Shown: positions 11,076 through 23,302 of the stretch, in pieces
Layout: each line of letters begins with the position of its first letter
Numbering within the stretch: position 1 is the first letter of the stretch
Assembly (NCBI GenBank): GCA_950106755.1
Contig: OX467091.1
Coordinates: 17,873,538 to 17,937,537 of the forward strand
DNA from: Climacium dendroides
Lineage: Eukaryota > Streptophyta > Bryopsida > Hypnales > Climaciaceae
DNA length: 64,000 nt
Direction of reading: 5' to 3'
Program-made: the position numbers and the translations under genes
The notes under the pieces: generated by a model
Seen by the model: the letters and a program-made list of their open reading frames with translations, nothing else
The model's database searches: none
Told to the model about the DNA's origin: nothing

Positions 11076-12551
11076 GGTGAAAGCACATTACGCCCCCCTA
11101 CAAAATATGTCAGAAAAGTACTTTTTCAAGATGTATTTATATAACGTACTTTTTTTTAGATAAAATAAACATTATTTTCACTTTTCAATCGATCCAATTG
11201 GTAGGTACTTATGTAGAGAAGGTATTCTACCACATTCTAATCCAATTTAGTGTTTCATCCATCCTCTACAAAGTACTCTACCAACAATAAAAGCGTGTTA
11301 GGTTTGCAAAATAATTACAAATGACTTTGTACAGGCCAAATGAATGATAAAAAAAGCACAATAGTTTGTACAAAGATAGAATATATATACTATGCAAGGG
11401 CTTCTTGGTGATAGTAGAACTATAATTACAATATCTATTGGAATGTGGAAGTCAGATGGGCATTATCTTTTGCGGAGGAAAAAAGACACAAAAAATAATA
11501 TTTACGTTCATTTTTTGATGAGTAGAGCACTACATTCACATACTGTAGCATGGCTACTACTTAAATCTCCAAAATTTTGAATATTTGTTTGACTTTTTTC
11601 CTTGCTTCTATTCGTGAAGAATTACTTATGGTTTAGGGTAGTTTTAAACTTTCAACTTCATCTCCACTCTTCGTTTTCAAATTTTAAAACACAAGTTCTT
11701 CAACACTACTAAAGATTTCTGAAGGTAAGGGAGGGGCATTTCAAGGTTGTTTAATTTCCCTTTGCTGCCTAAGAATTTCGAATTAGCCACTGCTGTCAAA
11801 TAATTTTAATTACTTTCTTATAATTGAAAATTTTAATTTTTTTTTAAAAAGTACAATTTTATTTTAAAAAAATTATGAATTAATATTATGTACTGTGGCA
11901 TGGTTTGCATAAAATGCTAATGTGGCGAATTCCCACAATCTAGGAACTTCAAGGAACTTCTGGGGTTTTTTTGCCTTCGAATATCTTTTAATGTATTGTA
12001 GAGTTAAAATATTTGACTTTGAATATTAATCTTAATCTCAAATTTGGGTACTACAGAGTTATGAACTTTAAATCTTTATGTTGGAAAATCGAGTTGAGAA
12101 TCTAAGGGAAAAAATTCCCACATGGCACTTCATTCTCATTTTCAAAAAAATCTTAAATAGAAGAAGGATCAAGATACAAGGCAAATTTACATTATTAATA
12201 CCCCTAAGATAGCTTTCAATTGCACTAATCCCAATAGTGAGATTATTGTAGGAAGTAGAATTTGCATATAAGTTTCTTAAGGTTGGAAGTGACATGAATA
12301 ACTAGAAATTGTGTTAACACACTAAAATGCACTTCCAATAAATTCAAGTTCAAATGAAGATGTTCATTAAAAAACTCTTGTCTATAAGTATGTTACTTTG
12401 TAATGGCAAGAATCTACAAGCATCCATTTAAAGTTTATTTAAGTTCTAATGGTACTTCCACCAAGGTACTTTATATACTTCAAGTACTTCATGTCCACTC
12501 AAAAGTACTCCTGATTTTTGATGAAAGTGTATCCAGTATAGTGTGCTTTCA
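11076..12551. mobile_element. 1,476-bp TIR element inserted in the tandem repeat
   Basis: Terminal inverted repeats GGTGAAAGCACA (left, 11,076) and its complement TGTGCTTTCACC (right, ending 12,551) bound an AT-rich interior with no transposase. The six bases CCATAG occur directly on both sides (11,070-11,075 and 12,552-12,557), and the interrupted repeat unit resumes exactly there. Together, the TIR, the flanking duplication and the rejoined unit make the insertion convincing. The superfamily is not clear from the ends. A 6-bp target duplication and GGTG-type end do not fit CACTA. Confidence 0.75.
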
Positions 12552-12685
12552 CCCCATAGTGCATTCCTTCCATTGCTTTTCAGATTTAGAGAGTTGGGAG
12601 GAAAATTAAATGGAGAGAACATGGGGGTGTTCCAGCCAAGTTCATTCCATTGGGTTCTAGGTGGGGAGATCTCTGCCCACAAAAA
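12552..12685. repeat. Remainder of the third tandem-repeat unit
   Basis: This segment matches the interior of the units at 10,614-11,052, from the CCATAGTG-AATTCC-like start through the GAGAACATGGGGGTGTTCCAG-like centre. It is the distal part of the unit broken by the TIR element at 11,076-12,551. Confidence 0.75.
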
Positions 12686-13320
12686 AATAGAAAGCACATG
12701 ATGTACTCAGCCCATTCTGATTCATTACTATTTTCCACTCTTAGAATATGGTAGAACACAATAATTACAAGTACCACTCCTCTCACTACTACGGAACATG
12801 GGGTGTGACATTCCATTCTATACAAGACATTGATAATCCTTCTATTCAATGCATAGACTACTTCTTCCATTGCATCACTATGCTCCACTAAACAATCTTG
12901 CTAAGATCTATGAGAAGGTCTTGTGCTAGCACATGCAAGTATCTAGACCTTGCTCTGGGGTGAAGGCAACAGCAAATATGGTGTTTGAGACATTCTCCAT
13001 GCAACTTTCACCTCAAAACTCCATGGGAAGGAAACAAAAAACTTTTTTACTGTAGCGAAAAGAACATTCAGAATGGAAAGTGCCCCAATTCGAGCGAGCA
13101 TGCCTGCGACCTTGGTTTAAATGTGTCCACTGGAATGTTATATCCAACGTCCTCTTTAACAAGCGTGTTAGAGTGGGCGTCCTCCTTGACATCCATTGGC
13201 ACATCATGTGCAATGTCAACATTCACAATGAGTGTGTAGCAGCCGTTTCATAACAGATCAGCCTCCATTTCCCTACTGTCGTCCATCTCTTTCCTACTCA
13301 CTTCAAGACCACATCCACGG

Positions 13321-16300
13321 TCAAATGTATGTGCCACCATCTTCGGCCGGTTGCCTCTGAGGCTCCACGTCCACCAATTGAGGTTGCAAACCGGGGAAGT
13401 CCGTGTCACTGCTAACATTAATTATGGTAGGCATAGGTTGGTTCACCTGTAGCTGCCCATGTCTGCCCCGAACATCTGTGCGACACACAATTTTCCAACC
13501 TTGCCTGTGCGGATCATCGGAGAAGAATACTTGTTGACAATGCAATGGAAAAGCAAAAGAGTCAACGTGGACTCTGCCATCCATGCGAGTGAAGTTTGCT
13601 ATTGTAAACCCATATTGGTCTTTGCGGATGTTTGCATATCGAGCATCTTCGTTTGATCGAATCCAATCGCACACCAGCACTGTCGTGCAATGATTCCGGT
13701 AGTCCAACTCCAATATCTCTTGAATATACCCCACGCACTCATTGGTTCTCTCTATGGGTCGCCCATTGCGAAGCCCCCAACGCAGTTGCTCAGTGAATGA
13801 GGCCACAATTGCGGAGTCGCATGTAACACGGCCCCTCTCTGCACTACGAACACGGAGGTGCATGCCAAATGCATACATTTGGCGATGTGAGACTGCATAC
13901 CGCTCTGGAGGTTGCCCGTACTCTACAACATCGGGGTCAACATGTTCACCGGCATGTCGCAAACTCTGAACTCTTTCACTCAGCCACAATGCAAACGGAG
14001 GCAAATCGGAGAGCTCGCTGGGATACCGCACTGGCACTGACGGAGGTTGACGACGAAATTGTCTTCGAAAGGCCTCCCTTTCTTCCCAGATCTGGCCTCT
14101 CACTAACACATACTCCCTACAAGGCATTCAGATCATGCATTGTTAGACGACGCTTACAGTGTCAGGGCGCAATGAAGAAGCATTGTGAAGGTACCATATG
14201 TCCTATTCGACGTGGACTGCAAGTTTTATGCATTCAAAGAGATGTTCACAATGACGTCGACACGAACACGTGTATAGCTGAAACGTTACAATAAATGTTT
14301 ATCAAGACATGATCTCCGACATTGTACACATTATCGTCCAGGTCCCTAGACAACAGAAGTACAAATATGATCTCATAGTAAACTCCAGGGAAACAATGTA
14401 AAGAAGGCTGAAAAGAGCACTCACTCCCGCCATGGTTCTAAGCACGCTGCGTTGTCTAGGACGAAGACATGCGCGTAGTTGCGGAACTCATTGGACATTT
14501 TCCGCTTTTGCTTTGAATTGCTTGAAATAATTTCATCAGTTATGATGGGTTCCTCGGTAGCATCCCACACCTGTTGCGTTGTTGCTCCATACTGCTGCAT
14601 GTACTCTGTGCAAAATCCTAACGTCTCCTCTATTCGATAGCGTTCAGCAATGCTACCCTTGGGGTGTGCATACGTCCGCACATAGTCTTTGAGTGTTTTC
14701 ATATATCGCTCAATTGGATACATCCACCGGCAATGCACAGGACCGCAAGTAAAAAGTTGCTCCACTAGGTGCACAAGCAAATGAGACATGATGTTCAAGA
14801 ACGTTGTTGGAAACTCCTTCTCAATCTCGCATGTTGCCATGACAACATCGCGCATCATGTCTTCCTTGTCATCAGCTCGCACCTCCTTTGCACATAGCCT
14901 TTGGAAAACCCTGCTCATTTTAATAATAGCTAGGCGGACCCTTTCATCTAATATGTTTTTAACTGAAATGGGAAGAATCTGCAAAACATGTGGACGCACA
15001 CAAACAAAGTTATTGCATTATTGGATATTGTCGACATTGAGGTGTACACCAAGAAAGGAGTGCAGGTGGTTCCCTCACTTGTTGCATGAGGACATGATAA
15101 TCATGTGTCTTCATATATTGCAGCTTCCCGTCCACTAAGCGCTTGTAAATGCTACCCACATAGTTTGTAGGGGTCTGAATGTTTGAGACAATGGCAACAA
15201 ATTCCTTGCACTCATTTGGTGTTAGTATGAAAGGTGCACGTGGCATGTAGTATTGATCATTTTGTCGTCGTGGAGGTTGTAGCCATATCTCTTCTCGAAT
15301 GCCCAATTCCTCTGCATCTACTCTACTTCCAGCACTGTCCTTCATGCCCAACAAAGTTTTGACTATGTTTTCACACATATTTTTTTCGCAATGCATGGCA
15401 TCCAAGATGTGAGGCTCTAACAAATGCTGCCATAAAGGAAAAAAAATTTGGGAATTAAAGAAAAGAAAGCAAAGTTCCAAAACATGTGTACCACTACTGT
15501 CAAGCATGTACTCTTCAAGTGCTGACGTGCTCTTCACTTCTCAAAACAGAGTGTTGTTCATCCAAGGCAGTGACAACTACGTTACTCCCAATGTTTGATA
15601 TAATGTCAACCATAATGTTCCAATAGACGTCAGGAATAACAACTGTAACATACAGATGGTTAGAAACCCACTGACCTTCCAATACGGCAACTGGGACAGA
15701 GGATACAGGTGCTTCACCCCAGTGACATGAACTGGGTCATCAGGCCCGTTTTCTCTCCCTCCTAGATCCAAGTACGATTGCCGCCATGCTGTGTATGCGA
15801 TGGTTTCCTCGGTGGTTTGTTTCCAGGGCCTATCACGAGGCTCCGTTCGACCATTAAACCTCAAATTGCGTCGGTAAAGGTGATGCCGAGGTAAATAACG
15901 ACGAACACCACTATACACAATCTTTGAGCCCTTTGTTCTCCTGTTAGGAAGAACGTCTCCCATTTTAGCCATCCTTGCATCGGTGTCTTTTCCACAACAA
16001 GGACAACCCTTGTATTCCTTACAGCACAAGCCGGATATGAGGCCCAAGGCCGGAAAATCAGAGATCGTCCACATCAATACAGCGCGTAAGATGAAACTGC
16101 GACTCCCTTCTACTTGGGAGAAATCAAGGGCTGGAACACCTTGCCATAATTCTTCGAGCTCCTTTAGCAATGGACGGATGAAGACACCAACGCCTTTAGA
16201 TGTAGGTGAGTGCTTTCCCGAAATTAGTATGGATAGTGAAATGAAAATTTTCTTGGTCACTAACCAAGGCTCAAAGTTGTATATTAGAATTAGCACTGGC

Positions 16301-17472
16301 CACGTCGACCAATTACTGTTGTTCAACTTCAATGGATTCACACCATCTAAAGCTAGAGCCAGCCGCATGTTTCGCACCTCAGAGCTAAAGGTGCCAAATG
16401 CGACGTCTGTGTCGATGTGCTTCCAGGCAGAACTATCGACAATTGAACGCATGATCCCGTCATCACTAACATGCTTGAGGTAGCCAATCAACATCCGAGC
16501 TATCTCTGGTGAGCACCACATTCGTTTGAGTCGAGGAATGAGTGGAAAGTGCCGAATGACCTTAGAGGGAATGTTATTTAAGCCATCCATCCACCGGGAG
16601 CTACTACAATGGGGACAAATCTCCAATGATGAATATTCATCTTCAAAAAGGATACAACCATTTGGACACCCATGCACGTTGTTGTAATGCAAGCCTAATT
16701 TTCTAATGGTCTTTCGTGCTTCGTAATGGGATCCCAACAACTTATTACCTCTTGGTAGTAAGTCCACAGACAAATATCGGAACAACTCATCACTAAACCT
16801 ATTGCTCACCCGAAACACCATACACATGTTCATAATTATGATGGTAGCTGAGACAACACTTGTCCCTGATCCATTGTACAACGGGGTAGTAGCTTGTCTG
16901 TAAAGGTCCTCCAATCTGTCCACACTATCACCACCAACGTCATCGTTTTCGGGAAACTTCACACTACTTTCAGCCTCTCCGTGTAGTGCGTCTCCTCTGT
17001 CCAATGCCTCAAGGACCTACCGGTGGACTTCGTGATATGCATCTAAAGGGATGTGGGGCTCCGCATCAACTTGCCCTACATTTTCAGGCTGTGCGACGTT
17101 GTTGTTGATGTCAGGCTCAATGTAAGAAGGAGCATTGTCAATGACATCATCGTCATAAGCAATGTCCTCAACCCACATTCCCAGCCGTAGATAGCCCTTG
17201 GGGGGGTCTCCACCCAATAAGGATTTTGTGAGAAATGGATCCCGACCAACCTCTCCATGGTGCCGGCGAATAACCTGAATGGTTTTTTGTAAACCGCCCT
17301 TGCAATCCCTGCAGGGACACCTGAATGATCGAATGTTTTCCTCTGTGGCCACTCTCGACTCAGTGTGCAAAATCAAGTCACCAAGTGGAATGTGGCGTAA
17401 CGTGCGTCCGTCTTCTGAAATACGGATAGTTGCACCTTGTCGGCGGGATTGAGAATTGAAATGCTACGCCAT
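13321..17472 (-). pseudogene. TNP2-type CACTA transposase (Transposase_21, DUF4218 and DUF4216 parts)
   Basis: Transcribed leftward. The inferred ATG is at 17,472-17,470, followed by a TAG as third codon. The N-terminal part has the C-P-C-R-D-C zinc-like motif of the transposon-associated domain. From 17,004 to about 15,690 lies the TNP2 core, with the conserved L-Y-N-G-S-G, A-W-K-H-I-D, L-A-L-D-G-V-N-P-L and D-F-P-A-L-G blocks holding the likely acidic catalytic residues. Next come L-D-A-M-H-C-E-K-N and H-V-L-M-Q-Q (15,010-15,400), a DUF4218 block with G-P-V-H-C-R-W-M-Y-P-I-E-R-Y-M-K (14,421-14,980), and a DUF4216-type block with D-Q-Y-G-F-T-I-A-N-F and Q-Q-V-F-F (13,500-13,700). Clean GT-AG introns are seen at 14,979-15,078 and 14,117-14,424, and another probably begins near 15,675. 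A second TAG lies at 17,019-17,017. Those two stops are the only clear breaks, so the gene decayed recently. It would cut and join the CACTA ends. Confidence 0.85.
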
Positions 17473-19123
17473 CTACAAAGTCAATACAAGGTCGCAACCA
17501 AGTGTTAAAGAGTGTTTAGGTTGAGAATGATACAAATCTGAGTGTGACATACAACGCACATTGCTTCCATGGCCAAGTTCCGTCATTGCAGAACAACCTC
17601 GATCTTCAAATCACAACTTCAGACGTGCGTTAAGATTCCTTCACAATTAGCGTGCCTTTCTCAATGAAAGCATTTCTGGAAATGAGTTCATTGTTTTACT
17701 TCTAGGCCCATACTGTGTCATTCAAGGATCGAAATGTAAATTTCAATTGATGGCACTTAGAGCCTTGTATTGACTGTCAAAGAGGATGTCAAAAGTGACG
17801 TCAACAATGATGTCAACCTGAGTTTGTTTAAACACAAACTTTAGATGCCTCATCCGAAGTCGTCGCAGAGCATGTTGTAAGTGATAGCATTGTGCACAAG
17901 AAGACATATTCTTCAACACGAATATGACAGGCTGGATGTCCATAGTGACATCATCGAAAATAGGAGTCCGTACGAACAAAGTCCAAGCTTAGGACTTTCC
18001 CCACGTGTTTAAGGGTTGTCCCACAATGACAGAGGTGACTACATTGCCCATGACTACTATCTTTTGTGTCTCATCAGTTGAGGGCGCACCACCTTATACC
18101 ATAGAGTGTACAAGTTGCTCACCAAAATGGCCGTATACTATGAATTGCCATTGCGTCGTAGGGTGGTACGCTTTGCGGAGCCTTGCCAGGAGGCGTCTGT
18201 CGTCCCTGTGGAAGACTCTGAGGCGGCTTCGTTGCTCACTAGTCTTGTCTGTGGGCATATATGCACCAATCTAGAAGGTCAGTCTATGAAGACTCCACAA
18301 AGAAGTACTACTGGAGGAATCCTTTGACGCAACTCTCGCCACACCATCCAGGATGCTCTCCCACTTCAAACATTGCCTCCAAGGCATGAGGGCAATGCAA
18401 AGGAAGGTGCCGTCCAGCAGGTAATTTCCAATGTACACAACTTCACTAACGAAACGATGAAATATCGTGTCATGGGACTAATCGGGACCCTCACAAGTGC
18501 ATTAGGGTTTGTAGGCAGGGGTTGCCGGTGTCGCGCTGTGTGGAATTAGGGTTTGCAGGCACAGGCTGCCGGTGGCGCAAGTCAGGCCTTCTCCGTGACG
18601 GCAATAGGGACTCATAGGGGGTCCACCTCACCTGTAGGGGTGGAGGCGGGCCTTCAATTCCAATGGTGTCTTCCGCCACGCTGCGTTGGTTTGAACGCGC
18701 GGCCCTTGCACCACCATGTAGTTTCTCTTCTGTCCATACTGTGTAATCCTTCAATTGCATTCGTCTTTGGAGCCACCTTTGCTAATATGAGAGAGGTGAG
18801 GTAGCTGCTCCCCAATCAACATCGATTTTGTAGTTTGAAAATTTTATTTTTGTGGCAATTTGGCAAGGGCGGCGTTCTTACATGTAATTGCAGGGGGCAC
18901 AACTCTCCACCGATCGGGAGCAACAAGGGTTCCAATCTTGCGCCAGAGCTTCATCGAAGGCTACAACACGCCTTGCAGCGCGTCGATTGCGCGCAGGTTT
19001 TCAGGTTGCCAGGATGCCTCCCCAATGTGTGACCTTTGTTATGGACGCTCATGTGCGCGTTTGTGTGTGAGGAGGGTGCAGAATGGTGAGTTCTACGTGT
19101 AGTGGAGAGGGGCAGGTGAGAAA
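17473..19123. promoter_or_regulatory. Divergent intergenic region between TNP2 and the TNPA-like gene
   Basis: About 1.65 kb separates the inferred starts of the two oppositely transcribed CACTA genes, so it must hold both promoters. GATGTCA/GACGTCA motifs like those of the element's ends cluster at 17,780-17,960, which would allow a repeat-binding protein to act here as well. Open frames in this stretch overlap one another on both strands and show no family motif. No TATA box was convincing. Confidence 0.4.
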
Positions 19124-19736
19124 ATGCCTCGCACTCAGGCCCCTACGCGGAAGAGGAACGCGAGTTAGCGGCGTGAAGAGGACTCCAGCGAACATGAAGT
19201 GACGCCGCCGCCAGAGCCAATCCGCATGCGCGGGGAGCATGAGCGCTGCTCCAAGGCCAGAGGAGACCCTTGGCCTGCTGCGTTGGCGGGGAAGGGACGA
19301 GACCGGGACAACAATCCTCCACCAAAGAGGAAGAGGACCCCTCAAGTACTGTTGGAGTTGTCAGAGGAGGCAGGGCACGACGCAGAGGAAGAGGAGGAAC
19401 TCAGAGAGTAGTCTTGGAGGTAAGTTTGGAAGAAATAATTTGAGTATAGAACCAGTGGTATTCAAGGTTTTTGGGGAGGCGCGCGTTGGTACGGACGTCA
19501 AGTGCAACGCACACCCTGTTTCTTATGACGTCGACTCTATCATGTTAAACGTCATAGACGTTTAATGTGACGTCCGCATAAATTGTGTGACGTTCATGTC
19601 TTCGTCACGGAGGACATGTTCTTTGAGTTGAACTCTATACAAAGAAAGATGATTGTTTGTTCCTCAAAGAGCAATCATATTGAATTCAGGAGTGATCAAT
19701 CAAGACGTACGGGAGTCAACCCCTTGCAAGGGTGAC

Positions 19737-22700
19737 TGTCGTACGCGCAGTTAGCCGTAAGTATCCTAACAACAGCAAATTGTTATAAGATGACACGAAT
19801 TATCGGTCCAGGGAACTTCTAGTATGATATCGATTGAATGAGAAGTATCCGGATTGTGACTACTCACTTAATCTCCCTTATTTCACTTATCCTATCTTGT
19901 TCCGGAAACTTAGTACATTCCGGATTCCGTTCCGGATCCGGACACACCCAGATCTGAGTTCCGTCTTTTTTCCGTCACTAGTTTTTGTTGCCTCTGTTTT
20001 ACCCTCAGAGGGTCCGCCCTTGGTCTAGAAAGGGGTGGGGACTCACCACTTGTACAATTATTCTCCCTGTACTCTAAATCTACTAAACAACACATCCAAG
20101 ACAACGCAGTTGTAGGAGGAGGGAGGAGTATTCTCTCACAGTTTCCGGATTAGCCAATCCGGAATCAGGTCACACAGAGCACTTTCTACACCTCTCTTAC
20201 TACAACGACAGATCAGAACTTATAGACCCAAAAGGATAGAATCTCAAGGAGAAGACAATTTACCAAGGGAGAGGTTGGCAGACTTTCCGAAGTAGCGGGA
20301 GATCCTTTCCTCTGGCGGTTGCTTAACTCCGCACAGAACCCTCCTGGTTCCGGACTCGCACGGACCTCTACCTTCTACTCCGGATTGCGGTTCCAGCAGT
20401 TTAAAAGCACGTTGCACTTGCACTCCCTTACTCAGCTTTGCATCCCTTCTCACTCACTTCACTCCCAGACGATCCGTAGCTCAAGATCCGGATTCCTTCT
20501 CTCCCTCCCTTCTCTTTCTCCAGTACCAGATCAGACACCCATGCATACACCCAACTCAAAAAGATCCTGTCTAAGCGAAAAGTGCAGCTAAAGGTAACTT
20601 GACTGACTTAGATTAAGAAAAGAAAATTGTAATACATACGTGAAAGCACTAAAATCCAGTGGAGTAGGATGGAATGGAATGGCAGACAACTAACTTGCCT
20701 GCCCTTAAAATACTAACACAAAAACCCAAAGTCAACTCCTGAAAGCCTGAAAAGGAAACCCAGAAATCCAGGCCACCAATCCCTGAACCTCCCGGGATAT
20801 CCGGAAAGATTGCTAACAACCGTCCGAGATAACCGGATTTCCTCACTATCTGCCTAAATTTCCGGAAACCGGGTCCAAGCTTGGAACCCCATTCCGGATC
20901 CTATACTTATTCTCCTACTAATCCTAATGTCTTGGCTTCCGTCCTTTCTTTGAACGACTCTCCGCTTGGCTGGTAGGCATCCCCTTCGTGTTCTTGGTTG
21001 GCGTAGTTCTTGCGGTGGCCCGAGTCTGGATATGGCGCGTGGCTGGAGACGGATCGCTGTCGTCTTCGGTTCCGGAAGTGGAGTGAGCACTCTCCTCATC
21101 CGAATCTTCAATAACTTGGACTTCCTTCTCCTTCTCTGGTGTTGTATCCTCCAACGTCGCGGGTTCGCTTCCTTTCTCCGGCGTGGTCTCTTGCATGTGC
21201 ACAAATCCTTTCGGATTGGTCCAAGCCGGATTTGTCATCCCACCGATCCGGTTGATGAGATCTCCCCTAACCTGCTGTCCCGGAACCTTGAATGTTCCGG
21301 CCATCAAATTTGGCATTGTTTGTGCCTTAGGAACTTCCGGAGTTGAGAACTTAGATGGCACCGGAACCGATTTCGCGCTAGACTCCGGTTCTGGTTCCGA
21401 GGCTGGCCTCAAATTCAACTCCGTCATCCGTATCTTACTAGCGGAAGGCTCGGCTGGTGTGAGTATCCCCCTCAGGCCCTCCATCCGGGTTGCATGATTT
21501 GCCACTGGTTTCCCTGGGGTACCTGAGACAAAAGGATGTTCCGGAAAGGTGGAGAAATCCATCGCATGGTTTGGGTCGATGGCCGCCAGCAACTTCTGGA
21601 TCTCCTTGAAAACTCGCTCTATCCTCGCGGTGAAGTCTACAAGGATGGTAACTACCTTGGTTCCGGTAATGTGGCCTTCGGATATCATCTTGGAGTCAAA
21701 CAAGGCAGCCTTCGTGATGATGTCGGCTTTGATGTTGACTGCCCCGGTTAGATTCTTGACCAACGCGAGGGCCTCCTTCTCTTTCTCCTTCGCAGCTACC
21801 ATTTCTCCTTCCGCCCAATTCACCCGAGCCTGGAGTATATTCCGTTCCGCCTCCAATTCTTGGATCCGCTCATCCCTCTTCTTCAGGTCCTCCGGCTTGG
21901 GCAGTCGCTTGACAGCTTCCACGATCTGATCCGGATCCACCTTCAGTACTTCCGCGGTGTCTATCACCAAATCCGACAATCCGTCATGAAGTACCTTGGC
22001 TTCACGTATCCAATCGAGCCCCGCATTGAAAAATGCGGATTCTGTTTCCATCTTCGGTCCCTTGCTGGACTCCCCCCTCTTCAGTGTCGGTGGCTTGATT
22101 CTCAACCCCGGATCGGTTGACTTCCTCTTCTTGGTCCTTGGGTCCGTCAGACGTTCCTCGGGAAGTTCCTCTGGTTCCGACTCGACCGGTTCCTCCGCTT
22201 CCTCCCCGGAAAGTCCGTATGACAAGAGTGTCTTTCCGGTGTTATACTGAATTATTTCTGCCGCACTCAAAAGTTCCTGTTGATGGTACAGATGAAACAA
22301 ATACGTGCTAACCGGACTCGCCTTAGCTCGGGTCATGTGATCCGCTAATTTAGCCACTATCCCGGCTATGATCCTACCCCAGTGGACTATCCAGTTCTCC
22401 ATAGCCCCAAAGATAGTGTTGGCCACCGTAATGGTAACCTGCGTTGGCTTTTCCGGATATAAGATCGGAATCAGAAACTCTAGAATCCGCCTATGTCTCT
22501 CGTCCTTACACTCGCTGATAGCAAAGCCGTCCTTAGGGTTTGCAGTCCCGGTGAACTTCCTGGCTACAAAACGGTCCGCCCTCGATGCTAAGCCGTTCCC
22601 ACTCTTCCGGAACTGATAAACATCCGCCCAGATGTCCTCGGTCCACGCGACTGGCCGCCCTCTCAAAGTAAGCTCATACTGATTCGGAACACTGTGAAGT

Positions 22701-23302
22701 AGCTCTTGAATCATCTCCTCACTCTTGAGATTCCACGGTCGGTGTAGTAAACCGACACATCCTAATCTAGTCAGGTCCTCCTTTAACTGTTTGTGTAGTT
22801 CCGGGCTATCCGGAATGGCCGGAGAGATAACCCGGGCAGATACCGCTGTCCTCCATACTGGTCCGGATGCCATAAGATCTAAGTGAGAACGAAAAGAAAG
22901 TAGTCCTACCTCAGTCGCTAATTCACCACTCTTTCCCTCAACTACTCACACAAACAGTCTCGGGTACACAGAACAGAAAAGGGAAGAGGAAACCCTAGGA
23001 AGACGGCTTAAGTACTAAACTGTCTCTCTACGGTCTTAAAGACAACGGCTACAGGTCCGTTGCCTCAACGGTATCCTACTTCCGTAGCTACGGGGCCTAT
23101 ATGGTAGGTTCCTGTGTTCCGGATGAGTCCGGATTCCGGATCCGGATAAGTTCCGGTTACGGGTGGTGCCGGAACGCTTATTTCCTAATTCAAGTTATCT
23201 GGTCCAAAAAATCACACTCTAACTATTATTTTTTTATTTTTTTTAATTTTTCGTACCTACTTCTTGTATTATTGATCCGTTTCCGGATTCTGGATTCCCA
23301 CA
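19737..23302. mobile_element. Candidate 3.57-kb nested insertion, TCCGGA-rich, with one long ORF
   Basis: The segment is bounded by TG at 19,737 and CA at 23,302 and flanked by the 5-bp direct repeat GTGAC (19,732-19,736 and 23,303-23,307), as for an LTR-type integration. Its composition differs sharply from its surroundings: TCCGGA/TTCCGG hexamers occur dozens of times in coding and non-coding parts and almost nowhere else in the window. It holds a single 649-codon ORF on the - strand. I could not find two matching LTRs, so it may be a Gag-only terminal-repeat element with diverged ends, a different class, or an insertion whose real borders lie a little inside. A near-palindrome of about 40 bp covers its left border (19,703-19,744). 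Confidence 0.5.
20924..22873 (-). CDS. 649-residue protein of the nested insertion, possibly Gag-like
   Basis: An intact single-exon frame from ATG at 22,873 to a stop at 20,924, with no nonsense codon in 1.95 kb; nearly everything around it is broken. The N-terminal 230 residues are helical with H-R-P-W-N-L-K-S-E near residue 45, R-G-R-P-V-A-W-T-E-D-I-W near 72, then R-R-I-L-E-F-L-I-P-I-L-Y near 128, the layout of N-terminal domains in plant retroelement Gag-like or 'putative plant transposon protein' families. The middle (about 300-400) is a Glu/Lys-rich coiled coil. The C-terminus is Pro/Thr/Glu-rich, ending in a basic tail (S-R-S-K-K-G-R-K-P-R-H). No zinc knuckle, protease or RT is present. 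It lies antisense to the host CACTA gene's intron. Function is unproven; the clean frame argues for recent insertion or use. Confidence 0.7.
   Translation of the reverse strand: MASGPVWRTAVSARVISPAIPDSPELHKQLKEDLTRLGCVGLLHRPWNLKSEEMIQELLHSVPNQYELTLRGRPVAWTEDIWADVYQFRKSGNGLASRADRFVARKFTGTANPKDGFAISECKDERHRRILEFLIPILYPEKPTQVTITVANTIFGAMENWIVHWGRIIAGIVAKLADHMTRAKASPVSTYLFHLYHQQELLSAAEIIQYNTGKTLLSYGLSGEEAEEPVESEPEELPEERLTDPRTKKRKSTDPGLRIKPPTLKRGESSKGPKMETESAFFNAGLDWIREAKVLHDGLSDLVIDTAEVLKVDPDQIVEAVKRLPKPEDLKKRDERIQELEAERNILQARVNWAEGEMVAAKEKEKEALALVKNLTGAVNIKADIITKAALFDSKMISEGHITGTKVVTILVDFTARIERVFKEIQKLLAAIDPNHAMDFSTFPEHPFVSGTPGKPVANHATRMEGLRGILTPAEPSASKIRMTELNLRPASEPEPESSAKSVPVPSKFSTPEVPKAQTMPNLMAGTFKVPGQQVRGDLINRIGGMTNPAWTNPKGFVHMQETTPEKGSEPATLEDTTPEKEKEVQVIEDSDEESAHSTSGTEDDSDPSPATRHIQTRATARTTPTKNTKGMPTSQAESRSKKGRKPRH

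Noticed and set aside
10594..11088. 164-codon minus-strand frame
   Set aside because: It simply crosses two tandem-repeat units; the peptide repeats with the DNA and matches no known protein family.
20966..22616. Several plus-strand frames of 60-126 codons
   Set aside because: They are antisense shadows of the intact 649-codon frame.
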